Assembly: GCF_965228935.1 (NCBI RefSeq)
Contig: NZ_OZ245846.1
Span: 3,968,001 to 4,032,000 of the forward strand
Direction of reading: 5' to 3'
Origin: Ulvibacterium sp965228935
Lineage (GTDB): Bacteria > Bacteroidota > Bacteroidia > Flavobacteriales > Flavobacteriaceae
Length of the DNA stretch: 64,000 bases
Part shown: positions 18,115 to 26,332 of the stretch, piece by piece
Layout: each line of letters starts with the position of its first letter
Numbering within the stretch: position 1 is the first letter of the stretch
Made by a program: the position numbers and the translations under genes
The notes under the pieces: model-generated
Told to the model about the DNA's origin: nothing
Seen by the model: the letters and a program-made list of their open reading frames with translations, nothing else
Databases searched by the model: none

Positions 18115-18873
18115 TCAAATTCCTTCGAACCACTGCTTAAACTGCACCACTTTCTCCCTACTGACTATCAATTCGTTTTCAGTTTTGGGGTTAAGGGTCA
18201 GTTTCAACCGTCTATTGGCATACACCACCACATCCTCAATGGCGTTGATATGGACTATAAAACTTCGATTCGGACGTAAGAATTGTTTGGGATCTAATAA
18301 CTCCTCCAACGATTCCAGGGTATACTCGATAAGATATTTTTTACCGTTGATCCGTTTTAAATAGACGTCCCGTCCCTCTGCATAAAAATAACCTATGGAT
18401 TCTGTGGGTACGGAATGGATATGGTTGCCCATGCGGACCAGAAACCGATCTTTGTACGATTTTTTGCCCAATTGTTGTACTAGGCTACCAAATTCCGTAG
18501 CGTGGGAAAATTGCTCCCGCAAGGATTCCAATTTCTTGAGCGCTTGGGAAAGATCGGTAAAGGTAATGGGCTTTAAAAGGTAATCTATGCTATTTACCTT
18601 AAAGGCATCAATGGCAAATTCATCAAAGGCCGTGGTGAAAATCACCGGTTTTTTTACGGGAACTACGGAAAAAATCTCAAAACTCAAGCCATCGGTAAGT
18701 TGTACGTCCATAAAGAAAAGATCCACAGTTTCCTGATGCTCCTTTATCCAAGGGATAGCCGCATCAAGGGAGGTCAACTTCGCCGATACTTCAATATCTT
18801 TCTTATATTTTAAGAGATAACGTTCCAATTTTTCGGCTGCGAGGGCTTCATCCTCAACAATGACTACTTTCAT
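18115..18873 (-). CDS. LytTR-family response regulator
   Basis: A 252-residue protein. The receiver domain covers residues 1-120 with acidic pocket Glu7-Asp8, phosphoacceptor Asp56 (FFMDVQL), Thr in FTTAFDEFA and Lys in DYLLKPI. The LytTR DNA-binding domain is at about 145-250 (SIGYFYAEGRDVYLKRING, FLRPNRSFIVHINAIEDV). The start overlaps the end of the pseudokinase gene by 20 bases. It is the effector of the three-gene set kinase, pseudokinase, regulator. A direct repeat with 21-base period ahead of the SDHH-repeat gene is a plausible binding site. Confidence 0.93.
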   Translation of the reverse strand: MKVVIVEDEALAAEKLERYLLKYKKDIEVSAKLTSLDAAIPWIKEHQETVDLFFMDVQLTDGLSFEIFSVVPVKKPVIFTTAFDEFAIDAFKVNSIDYLLKPITFTDLSQALKKLESLREQFSHATEFGSLVQQLGKKSYKDRFLVRMGNHIHSVPTESIGYFYAEGRDVYLKRINGKKYLIEYTLESLEELLDPKQFLRPNRSFIVHINAIEDVVVYANRRLKLTLNPKTENELIVSREKVVQFKQWFEGI

Positions 18874-19888
18874 CCAGTTTCAGTTTTGGAATTTCAACTA
18901 TTTTATAAGGACCTTCGGTAACTACTTGTACTTCCCCATCCGTGTAAAATTGATAGTTCCCCGTAATGTCGCTAAGCTGTTCCGTTTGGAATCCACCTCT
19001 TAGAACCTCTTCTGGAACATATTGGATCAGAATCCGGTTCAAGTCTTCCAAAATATCAAGTTTTAAGTCCGCTTCTACAGAAACGATGGTACTACGTACT
19101 ATCCGTTCCACTACGGTTAAAATGCTTCCGGGAACTACCCAGGTATTGGATACCTCTACCTTTCCCAAAGTTATTTTTCTAAAGGGCAAATACGAGAATA
19201 GCCGTAGTAATTCCCTTAGTGCCTCTTGTTCTTCCGAAAAGGGTACCAATTCCCGTTTTTTCTTGGCCAGTACATAGCGATATACCCTGGAAAAGTGATC
19301 CGACAAATGTTCCGCCCTGTTCACATCCTTCTTCATTAGGACTAGCAAGGATTCCAGGCTTTCAAATAGGAGTTCGGGATTGATACCCCTCTTGAACCTT
19401 TGGAAATCGACCTCAATTTCCTCCTTTGCCCTAATTTCCCTGGTAATGAGATCGGTGTTTATCTTGTATAAAAACTGATGGCTCAAGTACAATACCAAAT
19501 AAATCAGGGTAATTAACGAGAATATGCTATTGAAAATGAACAACTCCCTACTATTTGGTGTATATCCAAGTACATAGGTAAAGTAAAGGTACATGGCGAC
19601 CGAGACCAAACCGATACCGATGGCAACCGTACCGATAAGATGTAACGCCAATTTTAACACAAAATTTTTAGGGCCCGATGCACGTTCGAACCACAAAAGG
19701 GAGAGCCGTGCATATTCCTGTATAAGATAGGCCAAACCGATGCATACATATAACTCCTGACCCAAAAAAGTTTCCTGTAACTGCCCAATATTATTATTGA
19801 TCAGTAAAATTAACAGGTATACCAAGCTGCCGCAGAGCAAGGGGCTTAATAACCTAAAGAGAGGATGGTGCACAAATAACTTTCTCAC
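18854..19888 (-). CDS. Degenerate LytS-type kinase (pseudokinase)
   Basis: A 344-residue membrane protein with four or five hydrophobic segments in residues 10-140 and a region that aligns with the LytS kinase domain but lacks its key residues. Where the partner kinase has PHFLFN, this protein has PELLFE, so the phosphoacceptor His is Glu172. Where the N-box should read VENAVKH it reads VERIVRS (Asn to Arg). No G-box is visible. It cannot autophosphorylate in the usual way. The gene overlaps the true kinase by 4 bases and the response regulator by 20, so a heterodimeric, regulatory role is likely. The reading frame is intact, so it is not a decaying gene. Confidence 0.85.
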   Translation of the reverse strand: MRKLFVHHPLFRLLSPLLCGSLVYLLILLINNNIGQLQETFLGQELYVCIGLAYLIQEYARLSLLWFERASGPKNFVLKLALHLIGTVAIGIGLVSVAMYLYFTYVLGYTPNSRELFIFNSIFSLITLIYLVLYLSHQFLYKINTDLITREIRAKEEIEVDFQRFKRGINPELLFESLESLLVLMKKDVNRAEHLSDHFSRVYRYVLAKKKRELVPFSEEQEALRELLRLFSYLPFRKITLGKVEVSNTWVVPGSILTVVERIVRSTIVSVEADLKLDILEDLNRILIQYVPEEVLRGGFQTEQLSDITGNYQFYTDGEVQVVTEGPYKIVEIPKLKLDESSHC

Positions 19889-20922
19889 GATATCAGGGGC
19901 AAGGTTACGGTAAAATTCCGGTCGTCGACTACCTCTATGGATTTGTTGATCAATAGTTCATAGCGCGAGGCAATATTCTGCAATCCAATTTTTAAGGAAT
20001 CCATTTTAGGACGCTGGTCGGTTTTCACGTTGGACACCCTTATCTTATCATTCACGACCGTCATTTTTACCTCCAAGGGTTGTGAGGGGCCCATAACATT
20101 GTGCTTTACCGCATTTTCCACCAGCATTTGTAAGGTCAAGGGGGGTATTTTGCTCTTGAGCACGTAATCGGGAAACTCTACATTAAGGTCGAAATGCTCC
20201 CCAAAGCGTGTTTTTATTAAAAAATAGTAGGATTGTACAAAGGATAATTCCTCGGCTACGGTCACTAAGGGAGACTCATATTTGTCCAGTACATATTCAT
20301 AGGAGCCGGCAAGTGACCGTATAAATGATTCTGCTTTTTGGGTATCCTTTTGAAATAGGGAAGAAAGCGTATTTATACTGTTAAAGAGAAAATGTGGACT
20401 CAATTGTGATTTTAAGGCACTAAGTTGTAGCTGGATCTGTTTCCTTCTTAATTGGGCCTCCATTACCTGCCCTTTTGAATATGTATAGTAGGAGTGGACG
20501 GCAAAATAGATGATATTATAGATCAGTGCCGTACAAAACAAAAGAATTCCGATTTTAAGCAGGGTATCGTTTTTATCAACCTGAAAAAGGGATGATGCCC
20601 CAAACAAATGTCCATAGCCCCAAAGTATCCCCAATACCACAACTTGACCTATTACCGCATGTATCAAAATACCGGACAACAACCGTAATCCCGGTTGCTT
20701 TTTCCATGGAATTAGCGTACTGATCAACGGATTGCTAAAATGGGCGGCATACGATAGGATTATTCCCAAAGATCCACTTAGAACGAATTCCCATATGCTT
20801 TGGTAACCGCTAAAATTCACAAAGCCATAAAAAAGTATACCCAGTAGAAAACCTGTAAAAATCAGAATTAGGTGTATCCTCACGTTCGGTTGGTATAAAA
20901 AATCCCTATAAATCCACTTCAT
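19885..20922 (-). CDS. LytS-type sensor histidine kinase
   Basis: A 345-residue membrane kinase with four hydrophobic segments (about 15-35, 48-65, 82-105, 122-145), a coiled-coil linker (150-170) and a His_kinase domain. The phosphoacceptor is His177 in QLSPHFLFN, the N-box is VENAVKHN (Asn270) and a G-box-like IGLQNIASRYELL follows near residue 316. It is the first gene of the kinase, pseudokinase and response regulator set. It starts 68 bases after the end of the SDHH-repeat gene, with no terminator I can see between them, so all four genes may share one transcript. Confidence 0.93.
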   Translation of the reverse strand: MKWIYRDFLYQPNVRIHLILIFTGFLLGILFYGFVNFSGYQSIWEFVLSGSLGIILSYAAHFSNPLISTLIPWKKQPGLRLLSGILIHAVIGQVVVLGILWGYGHLFGASSLFQVDKNDTLLKIGILLFCTALIYNIIYFAVHSYYTYSKGQVMEAQLRRKQIQLQLSALKSQLSPHFLFNSINTLSSLFQKDTQKAESFIRSLAGSYEYVLDKYESPLVTVAEELSFVQSYYFLIKTRFGEHFDLNVEFPDYVLKSKIPPLTLQMLVENAVKHNVMGPSQPLEVKMTVVNDKIRVSNVKTDQRPKMDSLKIGLQNIASRYELLINKSIEVVDDRNFTVTLPLIS

Positions 20923-20990
20923 CCTACCAAAATACTCAATATTACGATTTTGTAACAGGAGTATTCGGGTAGTTGAAGTAAAGGCTCAAA

Positions 20991-22448
20991 TTATTGAATG
21001 GCGCGGACAGCTCTTCCGTAATGTAGCTCCGATGAGATACTTCCACATGCATTTCTATAGGCCTCCTTAACGGCATCTCCCTTTTCCCGTACCGCCGGGG
21101 CATATGCCACCAAGGCCGCCGATTGATGATGATCGGAACCTATGCTCTTGGTGGCCGCAAGAATGTTGATCAACTGATCGGCGTTAAAACTTTTCTTTGA
21201 TAGCTCCTTGAACACTACGGCTTGATGCATATCGGAACTCATCCCTTGTAAGGCGGAAAGTAATGCCTCCAAGTTGTCGCCTTCAACTTGCTGCTTTTGA
21301 ACGGCTTTTTTCAATATTTGGGCCTTGTGATGGTCGGAACTCATAGTACGGTTGGCCAACCGAAACACGTCCGCCAAGGATTTGCCATCCAGTTTTTTAT
21401 CCAATAAAGCGGAAAAAATATTGGCACTATGGTGATCGGAACTGATGTTGGACATGGATTCAAGAAGCGTGTTATAACCGCTCTTGGAAAGTCCGGGAGC
21501 CTTAAGTGCGGCCTTTAAGACCTGTTCCTTGTGATGATCGGAATGGATGCTTCGTGATGTGGTGATCAATATATTGATATTCTCGGTATTGAGCGATCTG
21601 TTTTTCAGTACGGTCAATAGCACTTGCGCCTTGTGATGATCAGAACTGATATCTTTGGCAATCGCAAAAAGGGATTTCATACGAGTCTCGGAAATGTCAC
21701 CATCCCGTATGGATTTTTTGAGTACTTCCGCCTTGTGGTGATCGGAACTTATTTTACCTGCGGCTTCAATATAAGCGGCTGTTGTGCCATCCGTAGACAA
21801 AAATGTCTTCGTTTTGTGCTTAAGGATTTGTGCCTTGTGGTGATCCGAACTGATATCGTTTCCAATGACCTTCAATATAGCGATCAAATCATTGTTATTC
21901 GGTTTTTTGTCCAATAAAAGCCTGATATATCTGGATTTAACATGGTCGCTATGTATTTGTTCCACCTCTTGGAGTACGGCACGGGTACCTCCTTTTGTAT
22001 GGAATCGATCTACCCGTTGTTCGGCCCCCAATGTAGATGAACGAACTATCTCTGGGAGTATTTCTGCCAGCCATTTTCTTCCCTCGGATTCGAAGTTTTC
22101 CTCAGAACTCCCCACATAATACTTCTTAATAAGCTTTCCATTGGTATCGGGTTCCATAAAAATGCGTCGTCGATTGCCGAATGCCGATTTTTTAACTTCC
22201 ATATAGCCCCCTCTTGAAATGGCTACGATGTCCTTGTCATCATCCGATAATGTGATATCACCTTCGTATTCCAAGGAAAAACTCCTTTTATTTCCATTTT
22301 TAAAAGAAATAGTTGTCTTTCCGTTATTCTGGTTTATGTTAACGGAAGAGTAGTGTTTTTGTGCATGTGCCTCTCCAGTACTTATCCAAAAAAGAAGTAC
22401 TAATAAATTTAATAGCATGCCGATGAAAATTTTAGATAAACTGATCAT
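20991..22448 (-). CDS. Exported protein with ten 34-residue SDHH repeats
   Basis: A 485-residue protein of no family known to me. Residues 1-29 form a signal peptide (ending AHA-QKH). Residues 30-110 look beta-rich. Residues 165-485 are ten tandem units of nearly constant length (34, with one of 33 and one of 35), each opening with I/M-x-S-D-H-H-K-A followed by a helix, a loop and a second helix of about ten residues. The fourth to sixth positions are DHH in seven units; the others read DHV, DMH and ELH. The unit length matches helix-turn-helix solenoids of the TPR type, but the motif is different. The repeated His pairs could bind metal; that is inference. It heads a set of kinase, pseudokinase and LytTR regulator genes. 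Confidence 0.85.
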   Translation of the reverse strand: MISLSKIFIGMLLNLLVLLFWISTGEAHAQKHYSSVNINQNNGKTTISFKNGNKRSFSLEYEGDITLSDDDKDIVAISRGGYMEVKKSAFGNRRRIFMEPDTNGKLIKKYYVGSSEENFESEGRKWLAEILPEIVRSSTLGAEQRVDRFHTKGGTRAVLQEVEQIHSDHVKSRYIRLLLDKKPNNNDLIAILKVIGNDISSDHHKAQILKHKTKTFLSTDGTTAAYIEAAGKISSDHHKAEVLKKSIRDGDISETRMKSLFAIAKDISSDHHKAQVLLTVLKNRSLNTENINILITTSRSIHSDHHKEQVLKAALKAPGLSKSGYNTLLESMSNISSDHHSANIFSALLDKKLDGKSLADVFRLANRTMSSDHHKAQILKKAVQKQQVEGDNLEALLSALQGMSSDMHQAVVFKELSKKSFNADQLINILAATKSIGSDHHQSAALVAYAPAVREKGDAVKEAYRNACGSISSELHYGRAVRAIQ

Positions 22449-22525
22449 GATTGTCCGTTTTTTGATTGATGATAGGACAAAGATGGTGCAGATAGTTGTT
22501 TCCGGAAAATTAAATGTAATGAGTT

Positions 22526-22557
22526 GGACGATCTATGTAGTGGATCGTACAATCTAG
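22526..22557. promoter_or_regulatory. Putative LytTR operator (direct repeat, 21-bp period)
   Basis: GACGATCTA (22527-22535) and TACAATCTA (22548-22556) match at seven of nine positions and are spaced 21 bases start to start, the geometry of LytTR dimer sites. They lie about 80-110 bases upstream of the SDHH-repeat gene. A CATCTTTG box on the minus strand (22485-22478) could be the -7 element and has no good -33 partner, as expected for an activated promoter. Confidence 0.42.
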
Positions 22558-22710
22558 GTTCACCGACATGGAAGGAATGAAAATAGAGCAAAATAGTTGC
22601 AGATTCTTTGAATATATTCCAGAACTACATGGAAGGGGAGGTATTCGTTTGATTCAATCACGATTATTGTATTCTCCTATTGCTATTATTCATTAGAATT
22701 GTTATTTCCA

Positions 22711-23784
22711 TCATTTCTGTTCCAAAATCAATTTATTGGATAAATACATATAACGGGTATAGGCTTTGGATCTTTCCCCGGCATATTCATAGGCCTTCCC
22801 GAAGTGAAAGGTGGCCTTTTCCTGATTGTTGTCCTTTATATAGTATTCACCCGTGGCCAAATGGACGATATAATTATCGGGCTCCTTTTGCAACATTGCC
22901 GATAAGATGCTAAAGGTTTTCTCCTTATCCCCCTCAAGGAGCATAAAGCTAAGTGGGTAATAATAGAAATACGGGAATCCTTCCCCTAGGGCGATTGCTT
23001 CTTCCCTATATTTTTGACTTTCCTTTACCCTACCTTTTTTTTCCAATAATTCCGACTTTAGGATTGTGTTACGAAACTCCTTTTTGATATCCAATGATTT
23101 TTCTACATAATCCAGGGCTTTAACCACATCTCCAGGATTTTGGGCCAAGGCCAACTGTGCAATTTTGATATAATCGTCAACGGTCTTTTCCTCTTTGTTT
23201 TTTAAATCTGTTAAGACATTGGCGGTTACATCAACGGATATTTGGATACCGCACTTAACGTCCGACCAATGCAATTCCAACACGGCCGATTCCGGCTCAC
23301 GGGATACAAAATCATAACTTAACCATTCCTGATAAGATACCTTTTTTGGAACAGCGGTTACGCGCAAGGCATCTTCCTCTTTGTTATAGCTAAAACTGCC
23401 CCAACTCTTCGAGTTTTTGGAGAAGATGTAAACCCATTCATTTTCTTTTACGAAAATATGTAGGCCATATTTTCCTTTCGGCAATGACTTCCCTGCGACC
23501 ATTACATCATGGGTGAATTCTATTGTAGTATTTTCATTTGAACCGGCACGCCATGGATATTCTACTCCGTCCACAACAAAATCATAGGGAACGATTCCAC
23601 CGAAAATTTTACGTCCCTTTGCCAAGGGGCTATGATATACCACGGTGACGTCTGTTGTACCAATACGTTGCGTAATGGTCGCCCTTTGACTGACCTTGGT
23701 GGCCACCAACATGTCCTGCGCGTTTGCACCATGGATTCCAAAAAACAAAAAGAGGAGGATACCTATAACAGCGTATTTTTTCAT
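22711..23784 (-). CDS. DUF2911 protein with C-terminal TPR-like repeats
   Basis: A 357-residue exported protein (signal peptide 1-22, ending ANA-QDM). Residues about 30-180 form DUF2911, with VTVVYHSPLAKGRKIFGGIV, FVVDGVEYPWRAGSNENTTI and GKSLPKGKYGLHIF as typical stretches; the domain is a beta fold of unknown function. Residues about 195-350 look like TPR-type helical repeats (DYIKIAQLALAQNPGDVVKA, ATGEYYIKDNNQEKATFHFG). It lies 32 bases downstream of the laminin-G-like gene and is probably co-transcribed with it. Confidence 0.88.
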   Translation of the reverse strand: MKKYAVIGILLFLFFGIHGANAQDMLVATKVSQRATITQRIGTTDVTVVYHSPLAKGRKIFGGIVPYDFVVDGVEYPWRAGSNENTTIEFTHDVMVAGKSLPKGKYGLHIFVKENEWVYIFSKNSKSWGSFSYNKEEDALRVTAVPKKVSYQEWLSYDFVSREPESAVLELHWSDVKCGIQISVDVTANVLTDLKNKEEKTVDDYIKIAQLALAQNPGDVVKALDYVEKSLDIKKEFRNTILKSELLEKKGRVKESQKYREEAIALGEGFPYFYYYPLSFMLLEGDKEKTFSILSAMLQKEPDNYIVHLATGEYYIKDNNQEKATFHFGKAYEYAGERSKAYTRYMYLSNKLILEQK

Positions 23785-23816
23785 TGGTCTATGTTTTATC
23801 CTTATGGATTATTGCT

Positions 23817-24920
23817 TTATTTCGTTTTGACCACAGAGGGATTTGAGAACCTTCCCGTAACCAACCATCCGCCAAAATCTTCGGATACGGCCAACAGAAG
23901 CGTGTTTTTTCCCTTTTTGAGGTTTAGATATACGGCGTCGAATAGACCAACGGTACCTAAATAACGGTAGTCCCTAGATCTAAATGTATTGTTGCCCCGA
24001 TATACGGGCTGTCCGTTTAAGATAACCACTACCCTGTCACTATACCCGAATTCAAAGAGTTTGGTTTGATCCTTGTCCGATGTGATGGTGGTCTTGGCAA
24101 AAACGGTGTTTCCGGGTTTGTCATCATATAATTTTACCTGCCTGGATATATTGGCGGCAGTTCCTTCCTCTACACTGATTTTTTTACCCCAGGTTCGACC
24201 ATTGATAACCGTTTTAAGCGCTGTGGGATCCTGTATCAGTTTTTCCTCGAATTTATCCGATATCTCCCATTGGGAAACCAAGCCTTCAATCGATTTTCTT
24301 TCGATTGGTTTGAAGTTCTTGATTTCATGGTTTTCCCTATCGATGACAATATTCGCAATATGTAAGGCCTTGGCACCCCCTCCGGTAAATTGGATCTGTC
24401 CTTCCTTGGGTTTGTGGAACAATTGCCAAGAAAGATTGGGTTGTTCACTGTGGTTTAGATAAACCTGGGCCCTATCACCATCGACCACTATTTTTACGTG
24501 GATCCAATCATCATAGGTGTAATTATAGCGGAACGAATATTTAGGACCATAATAAAGTTGCCATGGTGCGATTCCCTTGGTCGTTGGGATAGCTTGATTG
24601 GCATCAGGATTGCCCGATTGGTGGGGGCGCAAATAAAAATGTTCGGAATCGGAATCGTTTACCCTAAAATATACCCCTGGAAATGCGGGTGCTTTCTTTA
24701 AAAAAATGTCATATTCAATAGTGCCATTCAAAAAAGAAGCATCCTTTAAGGTCATGGATCCGGCCTGAAGGTAAATGGCTTCCTGTCCTTTAAAATTCTC
24801 AAGTACGTAGGATTTCGCATTAATTTCCCAATGTAGTGTATCCAAAGGAATTGTCTTTTGGGCGTGGCCCAAACTAATTGTACAAAGTAGCAAACCGATA
24901 TAAAACAATCTTTTCATCAT
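23817..24920 (-). CDS. Exported laminin-G/concanavalin-like protein
   Basis: A 367-residue protein with a signal peptide (MMKRLF..., cut after GHA). Residues about 25-205 look like a jelly-roll of the laminin-G/DUF1080 type (GTIEYDIFLKKAPAFPGVYF, YDDWIHVKIVVDGDRAQVYL, GQIQFTGGGAKALHIANIVI). Residues about 215-365 form a second beta domain with a carbohydrate-binding look (KTTITSDKDQTKLFEFGYSD, VVILNGQPVYRG). A binding or glycan-related role is inferred. It is transcribed away from the membrane regulator candidate at 25.0-26.3 kb and heads the two-gene unit with the DUF2911 gene. Confidence 0.72.
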   Translation of the reverse strand: MMKRLFYIGLLLCTISLGHAQKTIPLDTLHWEINAKSYVLENFKGQEAIYLQAGSMTLKDASFLNGTIEYDIFLKKAPAFPGVYFRVNDSDSEHFYLRPHQSGNPDANQAIPTTKGIAPWQLYYGPKYSFRYNYTYDDWIHVKIVVDGDRAQVYLNHSEQPNLSWQLFHKPKEGQIQFTGGGAKALHIANIVIDRENHEIKNFKPIERKSIEGLVSQWEISDKFEEKLIQDPTALKTVINGRTWGKKISVEEGTAANISRQVKLYDDKPGNTVFAKTTITSDKDQTKLFEFGYSDRVVVILNGQPVYRGNNTFRSRDYRYLGTVGLFDAVYLNLKKGKNTLLLAVSEDFGGWLVTGRFSNPSVVKTK

Positions 24921-24989
24921 ATGAATCTAAATTTTAACACCTCGAAATTCCATAACCTGGCCAACATGGGAAAAACAAATTGGTTCAAG

Positions 24990-25020
24990 TTGGTTCATTC
25001 CTATTCAGGTTCTATTTTTT
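24990..25020 (+). promoter_or_regulatory. Putative promoter for the membrane regulator candidate
   Basis: TTG at 24990-24992 and TATTTTTT at 25013-25020 are 20 bases apart, a near match to the Bacteroidota TTG/TAnnTTTG pattern. Transcription would begin near 25027 and leave a leader of about 20 bases before ATG 25049. Confidence 0.4.
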
Positions 25021-25048
25021 TGTGATCTTTGTACCATATGCTATACTG

Positions 25049-26302
25049 ATGTTTCCGGAATACAAATTGGTACAAAAATGTTTACGACAGATTGAAGATG
25101 ATCTCGGATGGGGCGCCTCTAGCGAGTGGCATAATGATATGTTTGTTGAGCTAAGCGAACAAATTCAAAGAAGCACACAGGTTTTGTTAAGTCCAACTAC
25201 CCTAAAACGGGTATGGGGCAGGGTAAATTATCAAAGTGCCCCCAGCATTACTACCTTGAATACGTTGGCCCAATTTGCCGGTTTTCACAATTGGAGGGAT
25301 TTTAAAAATGCCACCACTGTTAAAAAACCCTCCTGGTTTTCCCAAAAAGTAAATCCAAATCTTGGGATTATTATGCTGGGTGCGTCCATTATGACCCTTG
25401 TCTTTATTTCATTGTATTCCCTGAAGGGTTCAAAAAACAATATGGATGCCATTGATATCTCGAAAATAGGATTTACCAGTAGGCCCATTACCAGTGGTCT
25501 GCCCAATTCGGTGGTTTTTGACCTTGAATTAAACGGAATTCAATCCGATAGTATCCACATACAGCAATACTGGGATCCAACAAAAACCATAAAGCTAAGA
25601 TTAGGGCAAAAACAAGCCACAGGGCAGTACTATTTTCCAGGTTATTTCAGGGCCAAACTTTTGGTGGACGGAACGGTTCTTAAGCAACACGACCTTTTTA
25701 TTAAAACGGAAGGTTGGTTAGGTACTTTGGATTATAACCCAATTCCCAAATATGTTCCTGAAGATAGCATAAGACAGGGTGCACTGTCCTTTTCCCAATC
25801 CATACTCGAGGAAATAACATCAAACGAGCAACCTTTTTCCACCACATTTCATAGGGTAAATGATTTTACACCGGTTTCCGGGGATAACTTTACGCTTACC
25901 ACCTCCATTAGAAATATATATCGGGAGAAGTGGGCCGTCTGCCAAAATGCCCTTATAATAATTTTAGGGACAAAGAGTACCCTAATCGTTCCCTTTTCCA
26001 TACCGGGTTGTGTGTCCGAAATTGGGGTAATGATGAGCGATGTGTATATCAGTGGAAAGGAACACGACTTATCCGGTCTTGGTGTTGATCTGTCCGTTAC
26101 CCGGGATTTTAAAATTGAGGTACGGAATAAACGGCTGAGGGTGTTCTTGGAGGACGAACAATTGTTCACTGGGGAATATAATGAATCCATAGGGACTATT
26201 GCCGGTATTCGATACCGATTTTTAGGCGCCGGAGAGGTATCTTACACCAAACTTACCGACCTCTCGGGTAATGCGGTAGCCATCGAGGATGATTTTGAGT
26301 AA
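25049..26302 (+). CDS. One-pass membrane protein with N-terminal HTH-like domain
   Basis: A 417-residue protein. Residues 1-95 resemble a small helical domain often found at the N-terminus of flavobacterial proteins (LLSPTTLKRVWGRVNYQSAP, then STLNTLAQFAGFHNW-like text), which looks like a DNA- or partner-binding module. One transmembrane helix follows at about 107-128. The remaining 290 residues are beta-rich and probably periplasmic, ending in a laminin-G-like stretch. This would be a transmembrane signal receptor, inside binding module and outside sensor. I chose ATG 25049 because the TTG at 24980 lies upstream of the putative promoter. Its divergent neighbour encodes a laminin-G-like protein, a possible target. 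Confidence 0.65.
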   Translation: MFPEYKLVQKCLRQIEDDLGWGASSEWHNDMFVELSEQIQRSTQVLLSPTTLKRVWGRVNYQSAPSITTLNTLAQFAGFHNWRDFKNATTVKKPSWFSQKVNPNLGIIMLGASIMTLVFISLYSLKGSKNNMDAIDISKIGFTSRPITSGLPNSVVFDLELNGIQSDSIHIQQYWDPTKTIKLRLGQKQATGQYYFPGYFRAKLLVDGTVLKQHDLFIKTEGWLGTLDYNPIPKYVPEDSIRQGALSFSQSILEEITSNEQPFSTTFHRVNDFTPVSGDNFTLTTSIRNIYREKWAVCQNALIIILGTKSTLIVPFSIPGCVSEIGVMMSDVYISGKEHDLSGLGVDLSVTRDFKIEVRNKRLRVFLEDEQLFTGEYNESIGTIAGIRYRFLGAGEVSYTKLTDLSGNAVAIEDDFE

Positions 26303-26332
26303 ATCCCTACGATTATCCTTTACGTTTTAGAT

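Noticed and set aside
21000..21960. Regularly spaced repeats about 102 bases apart, CRISPR-like at first sight
   Set aside because: They are in frame, vary at third positions and encode the SDHH units of one protein; there are no unique spacers and no cas genes.
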